64,000 nt of DNA from Golubevia sp. BC0850 (taxonomy: Eukaryota > Basidiomycota > Exobasidiomycetes > Golubeviales > Golubeviaceae). Positions within the stretch are counted from its first letter, which is position 1. Each line of letters begins with the position of its first letter. The position numbers and the translations under genes were made by a program. Positions 23,478-33,748 of the stretch are shown here, piece after piece. Where the stretch lies: assembly GCA_012976225.1 (NCBI GenBank), contig JAAVVG010000002.1, forward strand, positions 806,001 to 870,000, written 5' to 3'. The notes below the pieces were generated by a model. That model saw only the letters and a program-made list of their open reading frames with translations. It was not told where the DNA came from and searched no databases.

Positions 23478-25561
23478 ATGTCTGAAATTCAGCTCATTGA
23501 CCACACCCAAAGTGGCGACAACGCCCGAGATTCGACTGCTTCTTTGGACTTGGTGCTCATTCGAGTCCAGTGCAACGGTAACATTATCACCCTTCGCTCA
23601 AACAAAGATGCCACTGGTCAAGACAGTAAGTGCTCATCCATCACTACGATTCGTCTGGAGCCTTGATGAGCAGCTCAGAAGTCAGATGAACGTGATTCAA
23701 TAGCTAAAGATGGGTTTTCCTTCACTCTCCTTCTATCTTTGCCTTCGTTCTACCTTCCGCTCCCTTGTTCTCCATCGACAGTCATTGATTCGATCGGTCA
23801 CGGTATGGACATTCCTGCTCTTTTCTTCAATGGCAAGCTTATCGTGAACGAGGCTGACAATCGACATCTTCCGAACGGAGATTTTTTCGAACTCAAAGAT
23901 ATAGTTAGCCAGACTATCAGCCTAATCATCAGAGAATACAGAAATGATGGATTGTTCGATACTCATCAAATTTACTTCTATCTTGACGCTGATTCTACCG
24001 TCTCTGACAGTTAGTGAGCCTCCAGCTAGGTAACCCATTCCTCTCGAACTAAGACGCTAATCACCAATCACTCTTCGTACTTTCAGTCCTTGCTCAGAGA
24101 TGAGTGCGGAATGGACTTCGCAATTCAAGGTCAATTAATCTGGATGAAAGTTGCTTTCAAAGCAAAGCTCTCTAGAATCAATCGGACTCATTGGGCGAAG
24201 TCAAACTCTACATTTCAGGCACAAGCAAATGACTTTGGATGTTCAGTTAGCCCCTTCAACTTCTAGAGCATCTCAAGCGAGGAAGTCTACCAGAGTCAAG
24301 ATTGAAGTCTGTTCAACGGTGAAAGAACCGAAGACTCAACTCAAGCACCTACTTCCAAGAACTGCAGATCTCTCCTCATATCAACTCATCTCCAAAGGTA
24401 TTCGTCTACTTGACAGTGAAATGCTGGGAAATTTAAACATTCAAGATGGTGCTCTACTTCAATTAGCTCCGATCCCAGACACTGGGATTCTTCTACATCT
24501 CCAAAATGATCATGGAGCTTACTTCGATGCGAGAGTCAAACCTTCGATGACGGTCAAAGAACGTAGGTCTACTTCGTCAATCCATCGCCTTCTTTCCAAA
24601 AGTACTGAGGAGCTCTCACTCTTCTATTTTCTCTTCTATCTCTCGCAACAGTCAAGAAGTTGGTCCAACAAACGAGAGACTATCCTGTTTCTCACCAAGT
24701 TCTTCGCTTCGCAGAGGTCAAACTTGAGGACGATGCTACCCTTGCCTCTTATCAACTAAGTAGCGGATGCAATATCGACATCTTCCTGAAGACCTACCCG
24801 ATTACTATCAAGAAGGCTGATGTCGGGACTTCTCATCAAATTCTAGTTAGAGCTTCCGATACGATCAAGGCTGGTGAGTTTCCGTCGGTTGTCTTTGTTT
24901 GGAAGAACTGAGCATGTCAACCATGAACCAGCCTTTCACGTTCTCTCCATTCCCCCAACGTAGTCAAAGGAAAGGTCTTCTCCTCCTTGGGCGTTCACCG
25001 CGTTCACCCAGCCGCTCAAACTCTGTCTTTTCAAGGCGAAGTCTTCAACAACGATCAATCAATTCTTTGCGAGCTTGGATTACATAAATCTGGAGCTGAG
25101 CTGGGTTTGACCGTGGATTCAAGTCTCAAAACATCTACTTTCCAACTTTACATCAATTCCCCAACAACTGGGAAAAAGACCCCTCTTGACGTCATTGCTG
25201 GAGAAACGATTGATAGTATCAAGGAGAAGTTTGAAGAGAAGGAAGGCAATACAACTGATCAACAAAGACTGATCTTCGGAGGAAAACAATTGGAAGACGG
25301 ACGCACTCTAGAGGATTGTGAGTGAAATCAGAATGGAATCGAAGGTGAGGCGAGCAAGCGCCGGGGAGCTCACATTTGTCTTCTTCCCATCATTGTCTAT
25401 TTCTTTTAGACGACATTCAGCCCGGATCGACGTTACGTTTAGTTCTCCGTTTGAGAGGATGTGCTTGCGGTCAGGATCTCGGTAATGAAGACAGGGAAAT
25501 CAGTTGCAAGGCTGAACTCCTTATTACTGACCATAAGGACATTCTCTGGTGCGAAGAATGA
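23478..25561 (+). CDS. Array of about six diverged ubiquitin-like domains
   Basis: Exons 23478-23625, 23782-24009, about 24087-24562 (frame problem), 24652-24873, 24964-25318 and 25410-25561. Domain 1 runs from LVLIRVQCNG to MDIPALFFNGKLI. Domain 2 is partly out of frame. Domain 3 starts TRVKIEVCSTVK. Domain 4 starts TGILLHLQNDHG. Domain 5 starts ITIKKADVG. Domain 6 is closest to ubiquitin, with DQQRLIFGGKQLEDGRTLED and STLRLVLRLRGC. The order and spacing follow the ubiquitin fold each time, at low identity except for domain 6. The last domain ends RGC and continues for about 32 residues, so the Gly-Gly needed for conjugation is missing. It is therefore not a polyubiquitin precursor; a binding or scaffold role, or decay, are both possible. 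In the third exon DECGMDFAIQGQ lies in a different frame from the sequence on either side. Confidence 0.6.
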
Positions 25562-25587
25562 GATGAAGAGTGGCGTCCTTTTGGATG

Positions 25588-25881
25588 TTATCTGAGGGGG
25601 CAAGAAAGAGAAAAGGATGTAACGGAGAGAGGTCCAGATTGAGTCTTTCCGTATTCGCTTTTTGTTTGACGACTGTTCAAAGACTGCTCATAGTGGGATA
25701 GATCGCGACCATCTTCTACTTGTTTACCGGCGAAGATCAGTATCTGGTTGTCGGCTGGAATACCTTCCTTGTCTTCGATCTTGGCCTTGACGTTGTCCAC
25801 TGTGTCTCCAGATTCGACCTCAAGATTGAGTGTTCCACCAGTCAAAGTTTTGACGAAGATATGCATGATCTGATGAGCCAA
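25588..25881 (-). CDS. Ubiquitin copy with degenerate C terminus (no LRGG)
   Basis: The frame encodes [20 protein letters not shown] and then [38 protein letters not shown]. This is clearly ubiquitin over about 60 residues, with several changes (Gly-Gly where ubiquitin has GK, NQI for QQR). After HYE it departs completely and ends with a Ser-rich tail, so the hydrophobic patch partner strand and the terminal LRLRGG are absent. A pyrimidine tract and CAG sit just before ATCATGCATATC, so this may be an exon of a longer minus-strand gene rather than a start at 25881. It lies tail to tail with the diverged ubiquitin-like array, only 26 bases from its stop, which suggests a local origin. It could be a decaying copy or a non-conjugating ubiquitin-like protein. 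Confidence 0.55.
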   Translation of the reverse strand: MAHQIMHIFVKTLTGGTLNLEVESGDTVDNVKAKIEDKEGIPADNQILIFAGKQVEDGRDLSHYEQSLNSRQTKSEYGKTQSGPLSVTSFSLSCPLR

Positions 25882-27437
25882 AGAAAAGAGAGAAGAGGAG
25901 AGCCGATCAGAAAGACCACGGAGAAATGAGAGAATGGACTTAATCCCAAAGTGTCAATCGCCTCGTTTTGGCAAAGGACTGAAGGAAGTAGAGTGTTAAT
26001 CATCACTGCAATCACTTCAATCAAAAAAAAACTGGCTGATTTCTGCTAAAATTTGGAGAGTCTGGTTGGAAAGGATGGGTTCCGCGAAGAAGAAGAAGAA
26101 TTTCTTGCGTCTACTGGGTTGTCTCGTGATTCGCTCGCACCCCTTCGCTTTCAATCTTCACCATCCATCTCATCCAGGTTGCCTTTCGCACTGCAACTTT
26201 GAGATGAAATTTTTCACTCCCACCCTCTCACTTTCACTCTCTCACTCTCTCTATTTCCATCCACTTTCGAATCGAACTCTATCCTGGTTCCATCCATCTC
26301 ATTCAAAGTCTCCAATCAATGGCCGTGTCACCATATCCCTCCCGTTTCTTTCGACTTGATTTCAGATTCCATCTCCTTGTGAACCGCACTCGAGATGGTA
26401 TGATTTCCAACTGAAGATTCGTTCTCTAGGACTGGGAGATGCTGGGTGATTCAGAGACTTGGAAGTAAGATTCATGGCCGTATAAGATTCGAAAGTTGAG
26501 CGTGCATCCCATCTCGACTCTTCCTATCAGTTGTGGTCTTGCATTGCAATGATCTTCATTGAAATCTAGTCTCTCCTCACAGAAAGGTCAGCTTCAAGTT
26601 CAGACGAAAGTGAAGGTGAGTCTCTCTTACGTGGTAAGCGATGACAGCACCTCTACAAAGAGCTGTTCTCATTCTTCAGTCATAGCAAAGTGTTGTCTCG
26701 AAAAATAATTTTCCTCTCCTCAGATCTATCAAGATTTTGGTGTCACAACTCAGCCGAAAGTCGGGGCTGATGCCTTTTCCTTTCCTTTGCTCCCGATTTC
26801 ACTCCCTTTCCACGCAGCCCTCTATGCCTATCTAGTCAACAAGCTGGCAAAGAAGTCTTTTAGATATGTTCAATGGATAGGACTGGACTGTCACGACATG
26901 GTCAACCCTAGGAGAGTCTGGAAGGAATGGCCGCATCTTATCAAACCCAATAGCTCTCTGGCGCAGGCTGATCCTGCTAGACCATAGGTAGTCTTCAGAG
27001 CTGCAAAAGATGCTAGACATATTCGATAGTCGGAGGCAAAGTACCGTGGAAGAGGGTTCGCTGTTCATCCAGTACGATTATTCATGCAGGAGAAGACGAC
27101 GGCAAAACCCCTCACCCTCCTCGTGTTGCTCTGCTTTGGTTATACTCTCTTAGGATGAGAGAAGGCTCTCCACATCATCAAGCTCAACTATGAATATTCC
27201 GATCTTTCGAAGCTTATTTTCAATGATATTCGTGTTTTGAAGTCGCTGACCTTGCTCCCTGCCTTCTTTTTCTCTTTTCTCCCCTTTCTCGCGTTGGTCT
27301 CTTCACTTCCAACCATTCTTTGAAATGGTGTCAAGAGGGGATGATTTGTCCCGCACTTTCTGAAGAGACTTAACGTTGAACGTTCACAGAGTCTGTAAAC
27401 ACGGTACACAACTGCCTTCTTTGATTCTCTCGATTGT
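25882..27437. other. 1.5 kb without a supported gene
   Basis: Between the degenerate ubiquitin copy and the 3' end of the FAD oxidoreductase. Short frames exist, such as one on the plus strand at 26787-26987 with a Tyr/Trp-containing 66-residue product, but none has a motif or clear splice partners. Upstream exons of the minus-strand ubiquitin copy could be hidden here. No repeat stands out. Confidence 0.4.
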
Positions 27438-29729
27438 TCACCTCCCCGTCCCAATCCTCAGATCTCCAACTTCCACCTCTTCTCCCGGAAAAGAAGTCAA
27501 ATAACAAAGAGGAAACCAATTCGGAGGTTTCCATTCCTCGTTCGACTCTCTTGATACGATCATATCCACAAGAATCTCAGAACAACTATAAGCTCTAGTC
27601 ATTCCATGACCTGAAAATCCACCCGAGAAATATTGATTCTTGATGATGCTTGACTTCTGCGAGTCGTCAAAGCTCCTAAGAAGTGGTCCAACCAAAGGAT
27701 CAGAAGTCGAAGTATAGCCCAGAATGCCAGTCCATTCATGTTTGACTTCAGAAGAATCGAAAGATTTAGGGAATTGAGTTGGGAGGTATGAATGTAAGAA
27801 CTGTTTAGAGGATGAAAAGAGAAAGGGATTCAAGACGTCAGCCTTTTCATTCCATGGTTCAAGAATCTACTTTCATCAGGCTACCCACCTCCGAAATCTT
27901 CTCGTCCTTCTCTCTATCATCCGATTTTCCCCATTCCATTCCTTCAACTTTCCATCGTCCGCCACCAAAGATCACTAATGGAGTTCCTTCTTGAGTAGTA
28001 ACCCCGCCGACACTCCTTTGATGACCATATTCAAATCCATCATTAGCAGAAAGTCCCATTGGAATCGAATCGGATGAATTAGGTTGAACTGCAACGGCTT
28101 GAGCTCTAGTGGGGATAACTTTCCCTGAGAGTTGAGGCAGGAGATTGGAAGCTGATGATGGGAAGCAGAGTTCTGCGTTAGCAAGACACCAAGAAGGCAA
28201 AATCTGCTGAAGAAGAGCTCACCATAAGCATTCGTAGCAAAGATCAAATTCTTGACTTTCAACTCTTGAGTTTCAGTTCTCACTCGAACCTTATAGTCAA
28301 GTTCTTCCATTTCATCCACCTTTATGACAGGACAGTAGGTATAGTATTTGAGATCTATACCTCTTTCTTCAGCTTTAAATAATGCAGCCTCCCAGATCAG
28401 AGAGACTAGATTCAAAGGATGAACTGTTGCTCCGGGTTGTTCGTAGGCTGCAATCACGTTTGGAGGAGTTGAAAGAGACTGTATCACAGCGGGAAATCAA
28501 AAGAGTTTGCAAATCAGAGTCGATCTCTTCAGTGAACTTGGATTATCAGGAACTCACCTCATCAATCTCTTTCTTCGTTACTTTTCTAACGTTCCTAGCC
28601 AGATCACTTAAGCCAGCTCTTCTTGCTTTCTCCAAACTTTCGTCGCATGCGTTCTCTTCCACCTCCGAGAAACACAGATACCAATTGTTTCCGGATACTA
28701 ATTCAGCATCGATCACTTTCTCTTCTTTCCCAATCTCTACTGGTTTAGAGTTTTCAGCTCTGTCCAAAGCTTTCCTCTTCATTTCAGCTTTCCTCTTCTC
28801 AGCCTCACTACTTCTAATCAGCACCAAAAGTTCTCCGGAAGTTCTTTGTTCCAAGGTCAACATTTTCCTTATGACTTCATCTGATTTAGAACCTACGTCA
28901 TTTCCGTAGACTTCTTCTCTCTTTGAAGATGATGAATTGAGGTGCTTCAAGAGATAGGATTGAGAGTTCGCGGAAAGAGCTGAATACTGAAGAGCTGAGA
29001 CTGGAGTTAGATGACCTCCGTTACGTCCTGTAGCTCCACCGCCTAGGAAGAAGTAGAGAGGCGAGGGTAGATGGAGCATGGATGTCAGTAAAGAGGAAGA
29101 GAGCGGACCTCTATCTGACCCTTGCCACCTATTCAGACCCTCTTTGAGGATAAAGACTTGATTCAAATCAAATCAGAAAGTGTTTGCAACACTTAGCTTT
29201 GGGTGAAGCTGTGAAGAGCTACCTTCCTTATCTCCGATTGCCAACCACAGCACTCATTCACATCCTTCCTTCTAGAAGTTCCCCTAAACTTCATCAAATC
29301 ACTGTGACTTCTATGAAATTCACGGTCATGAATCTCATAAACAACCTGAAAGAACTCACAAAAGGATCTAGCCTCCAGAACCATCACGCTTCTTCTATCA
29401 GTCCCAATAGGCAGCTTATGGACAGCATGATAAGCAGCACTAACTCCAGAAATCCCACCTCCAATGCAGACTAGATCTACAGAATCGGATGAGAAGCTCG
29501 TTCGCCTCGAATCGAACACATTTCCAAGTAGCTGAGGATTTGAGGTGAGTTGCCAAAACGATGCTGGTGGAGAGGTCGTAGGAGCTGAAGAAGTAAAATC
29601 GGTTTTAGTGCTTGAGGGTTGGAAGGGATTCAAGTCGATGTCGTTGTTGATGTTCGAACCTGCATTCGTGCTTTGAGTCGTCGTTGGCATTTTGGCATTC
29701 TTCAGGAAGAACTTATCGATCACACTCAT
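27438..29729 (-). CDS. FAD-dependent oxidoreductase, DAO family
   Basis: Amine or amino-acid oxidase-like flavoprotein of 585 residues. Exons: 29729-29360, 29042-28558, 28478-28223, 28172-27889 and 27800-27438. The N-terminal 80 residues are Ser/Thr-rich. The Rossmann dinucleotide site is VDLVCIGGGISGVSAAYHA, followed by VMVLEA, the second strand acid that binds the ribose. GGATGRNGGHLTP continues the FAD site. The substrate half carries GATVHPLNLVSLIWEAA and KNLIFATNAY. The C-terminal FAD signature is YFSGGFSGHGMTRAYSCSEI, usual for DAO-fold proteins. Two charged inserts (after KMLTLEQR and after RRWKVEG) are longer than in most relatives. The last intron uses GTGGGT. The substrate cannot be told from sequence; secondary amines or amino acids are typical. 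A Met at 29689 is an alternative start. Confidence 0.85.
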
Positions 29730-30474
29730 CCAGAGGTCGTTCTAGCTTTCTAGGGGTTTGAGCAGCTTGCGCAAATCTCCCCTCTCCCTCTCGGCCACTC
29801 CCTCTCAAAGCTTTCCTTCTTCTTTCCAAATTTGTTGTAGAATCCTCTCGGCCTAGAATTTGAGTGGGCAAATGGCGAAGCGGCGACGGTGGCGCACTGA
29901 CAAGCACTGACAGGTCTCAGGCTAACGGAGACAGGCATGCTGTCTGCCTCCTTCAAGGTGTCAAACCTGTCAAGCCATTCTAGCCCTGAAATCATTTTCT
30001 GCCTTGATAAACTCAATTTTAGAGCTCCTCACGATCTGCTACTTCTTCAGGAATGTCGTCTCGTGCAGCCAGCCACACGCATCGTTGAACGACTTTCTAT
30101 TCTTTCCTCACTTTTCTTTCTTTCTTTCCCTCTTCTTTTCTCCTCATCTTCCTTTCACTTTTCCCCTTTCCATTTCTTCTTCTTCTTCAAGTCAAGTCGA
30201 TCTTGGTCCTTTAGAAAGTCAAAATACTTTGACAGTATTGCCAGTCGCTTTCGTCAAGTCGTCACTTTCTCGAGCATCTCTTTTTCAATCACAAGAGACC
30301 TCGCTCTTTAGAACACCCCATTTTTCTCACTTTACTACTTCTTTCTCAGTTTTTCAACCTTTCAATCATCTTCCAACTCAGCTTTCTATCCATCTTCTCA
30401 ATCACTTCAAGAAAAACGATTTCGCTGGTCGACTTTGTTTTTCGATATCAATCCTCCTCCTCCTCTCGAAAATC
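29730..30474. other. Divergent promoter region
   Basis: Spacer between the FAD oxidoreductase (minus) and the seven-helix protein (plus). The right half is strongly C/T-rich, typical of the leaders seen in this contig. An open frame enters from 30004 in phase with the downstream gene, but its residues look like translated leader rather than protein. Confidence 0.5.
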
Positions 30475-33040
30475 ATGGTTTCAATTCAACAGCTTTCGCT
30501 TCTCACCGTATCCTCATTTCTAGTCCTTTCGCTTCACATCAGTTCAGTTTCATCCTTAAACCTCAACAACCTCCAACTTTCTTCTGACTCCCATTTACAT
30601 TTTAAAAGAGAAGACAATTCCATTCCAGAAGGAGTAAGCATCGCACTTTCACAAGTAGGAAGTCCTTCAAGATCGATTTCTGAAGTAGAGAGAACCAGTC
30701 AAAGTGGTCAAGCAGGAGAAGCTAAGACTGGTGAAGGTGGGAGATGGGGCAAGAGCAAATCTTTCGATCAAGAGTCAGCAAGTCCAACTTCTATTTCTAT
30801 TTCTACTTCAACTTCAACTCCTCAAGCCTCGAAAAACAGAAAAGAAAACCAAGATGAAATGGAAATTTATTGGACTTATGGAGGTGGAGCTTTTGGTTGT
30901 TTGGATGGAGCAAGTGCTAAAGGGAATTTGGGACTTTGTTCAGCTTCGACTGAAGCTTTTAAGAGTAATGCTATGGGACCTGAAGCTTCTACTTCTGCTT
31001 CAACCACTATTAAGCCAACTACTGCCGAAAGCTCCTCTTCAACAGGAAATAATCCTGAAAGCTCAGCTTCAAGTAATTCGACCTCATCTGCGGCTTCTTC
31101 GTCAGAATCCAGCATTTCAACCTCTTCGACAGCAGTGTCCTCCAAATTTCCATCCTCTTCGAGTTCAAGTTTGAGTCCAAATTCAAGTTCAAGCTCCTCG
31201 GCGTCAGCAGCTCGTCGAGCTTCTCTGGTTCACCCAACTGATCTACCGGAAGCAAGAAGTGCGGAAATTGCCGATCTCACAGATGCTTTTGGAATCATTG
31301 GGTCTGCGTTAAGTTCGCTCTCTAGTAGAATTGTTGAACAAGCTTCTCAGATGGCGGAAACGAAGTCTGTCTCTAGCTCTACCAATTCAACTTCTTCAGA
31401 CACCTCAAGCGCTCAAAGTACATCATCAAGTTCAGGAATGGCAGGAACAGCATCAAGTTTCGAAGGCGCCAACAAGTCGAATGACTCTCTACTTCACGGT
31501 CATAAGAGCCACTCGAAAATCTCACTCAGTCTCAACAGCTCTCCTCTCCCAACTTCGAACCGAGCATACGCTTCAAAGCTCGCTCGAAGACAAGATGATT
31601 ATAGCTTTACTGGCTTCCCAACCACAACTTTGGCTCTATCTCCGAGTTCGACTCCAAGCTACGAGACCCTTTCAGATATCGCTCAAACTCTCTCCAGTGC
31701 TCAACCGAATGGGAGAGGACCATCCGGGAATGGGGATTCGTCGCCTGACATCAACAATATTGATTCTCCTGATCTCCCTTGGCTGGACTTGATTGTTGGT
31801 GGGATTCCGTATAAGAATGGAGATCTTGCTGCGTGAGTGGAAAGCAAACGGAGAGGCTGAATAGGGGGATTCGAGACCTTTTGTAAACAAGTGTGCTGAC
31901 CTCTCTTGTTGCCTTCTCTTCTTCAGATCCATCGTCTGGATCTTGGCTACTTTAGCCTTGATTCCACTCTTTCTAATCAGACTTTTGAGAAGATCCAGTC
32001 TCATATCTATGGTTCTAATCACCATCTTCTTTTACATGATCTTACTGATCGCTACTTTTGGTATTCGGTAAGTCTTGTATTTTGAAACGTCAATGCGTCA
32101 ACTCCAGCCAACTTTCCTGACTCTTTCCTCGCCACGTCTCATCTTTAAACAGTGCATACATTTCAAATACTCATCCAACAACTGCATTGATGATAGCTGA
32201 GAATGCCATGCTGTCGATTTCGATCCCACTTCTTACAGAGCCACTTCTTCATCTTTTAGGTCTCTACGCTTCTCAAGGCACCAAAGGCTCTGGAGTCCCA
32301 ACCGCAGCTGGTATTTTGAGATTTCTCAACTTCGTTGCTCTTCTTCTTTATGTGGTCGCAGCTGCGTACACTGGAATCTACTTGAAGAACTGGAACAACG
32401 TCTTGAGCTCGGACGGTCTAGTCGATCCAGATTCGCTGCCAAAGGTCGATCCAGTTGACTTCGTAAGGATTGGACCTATCGTTGCTAGTTTCTTCCTCTT
32501 GATCATCATCATCGGTGGTCTGTTATTGTGAGTACAGAACCGGAAAGCTCAAAATGAAAAGTGGCGACTCATCAAACCCTCTTTTTTCCCATCTTCAGAC
32601 TTCCAGTCGCTCGCGGAGAATCCAAGAACTCAAAACCAGGAGGTTTCCTTGCCCTTCTGTTCGTTCTCTTAGCGATTCCAGTCATCTACAGAGTTCTCCA
32701 AACTCTTCACGCCTCGAACGAGTTGAAAGGTGACAGCTCTGACAATCCTTTCGCGTCGATCTTCAATCTTGGAGCTCCACCGTCCAGAGCTGGAAACAAC
32801 GGATTCGTAGCTCAATTGGCTGCAAGTTCGGATCGAGATGGTCAAGTTCCACCTGGGATGTATAGTCCAGAGGAAGATGGAATTGCTTGGTCTCAATTGC
32901 AACAGACTTTAGCTGGAAGAGGCAAACCTCAAACTCCTTTGATCTTCAACTTGGTTTATGTTTTGCCTCAGTATTTGATGGTTCTACTTTTCTTCTTCGT
33001 TCATGCCCCAAAAACTGAAGCAAAGAAAGATGCTGCGTAA
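30475..33040 (+). CDS. Signal peptide, Ser-rich ectodomain and seven-helix membrane protein
   Basis: Predicted surface protein of 771 residues. Exons: 30475-31832, 31927-32067, 32153-32527 and 32599-33040. A signal peptide (VSIQQLSLLTVSSFLVLSLH) leads into a region of about 400 residues dominated by Ser/Thr, with an isolated two-Cys patch (YGGGAFGCLDGASAKGNLGL and then CSAS). Such stretches are usually O-mannosylated. Seven hydrophobic segments follow: VWILATLALIPLFLI, ISMVLITIFFYMILLIA, ALMIAENAMLSISIPLL, FLNFVALLLYVVAAAY, VASFFLLIIIIGGLLL, LALLFVLLAIPVIY and VYVLPQYLMVLLFFFV. The start at 30475 is chosen because it opens the signal peptide. The layout resembles fungal receptors that join a wall-facing stalk to seven helices, but I find no CFEM, WSC or RTA1 signature. 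Ligand and partner are unknown. Confidence 0.75.
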
Positions 33041-33748
33041 TGGAGCCAAGCGTTTACTCCTAGCCCCCTTTTTGTCCATCACCCACGCCCTTGTAAATTT
33101 GCCCTTCCATACCATACATTGAAATTTATTTTTACCGACTAGTTTCTTGAGCAGCACAGAGAGACTAGCATCACATTGTCACATCAGACATTTTGAAAGA
33201 CGAAAAAGGAGCATGATTGTATTGAAGTCGGAAAGAAGAGAAGAAAAAGAACAGAACTGGACGAAACCATAACGAGAGACAGAAGAGGAGGTAGAGATGA
33301 AAAAGAGAATGAAGAGAAAGTGGAAATGAATAGGAATCTCTACGTTGAAAAACGAGCAAGGAAAGAACAAGAGTGGAGAAAGGGAATGAAAAAGGAGTAT
33401 CAGAACTAGACTTTATTTGACTTTGATTTTCATATACTGGCAATGGATTGACTGATTGATTGAAGTGAAAGAAAAGTTGGGAAGTGAATTGGCAAGGGGA
33501 ACACTGAAGATTATTATGATTGTAAAATCGGTATTGTATTTGTAGATAAGAGGTCTTGAAAACGTCACGGCCATATTTGAGAGAGCTTTATTTTTCGGCT
33601 GTGTAAGATACCCGACTTGATCCTTTTTTTCAGGTTTCGATGCTGGATTGTTTCTTCGATCTTTTTGGAGAATTGAGACAATTGATTCGAAAACGAGCGA
33701 TGCGTTGAGTGCTTGAAGCAGAACTGAGGGGTATGGTTGATGAAAAGA
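33041..33748. other. Convergent 3' intergenic region
   Basis: Between the stops of the seven-helix protein and the PHD-finger protein. A/T-rich stretches fit 3' untranslated ends. No supported gene. Confidence 0.5.

Noticed and set aside
23478-25561. Ubiquitin-like array as an ordinary polyubiquitin gene
   Set aside because: Units are strongly diverged, the last ends RGC with a tail, and no Gly-Gly junctions are present.
26787-27068. Opposed 66- and 78-codon frames in the ubiquitin-like intergenic region
   Set aside because: They overlap on opposite strands, lack motifs and cannot be joined to other exons.
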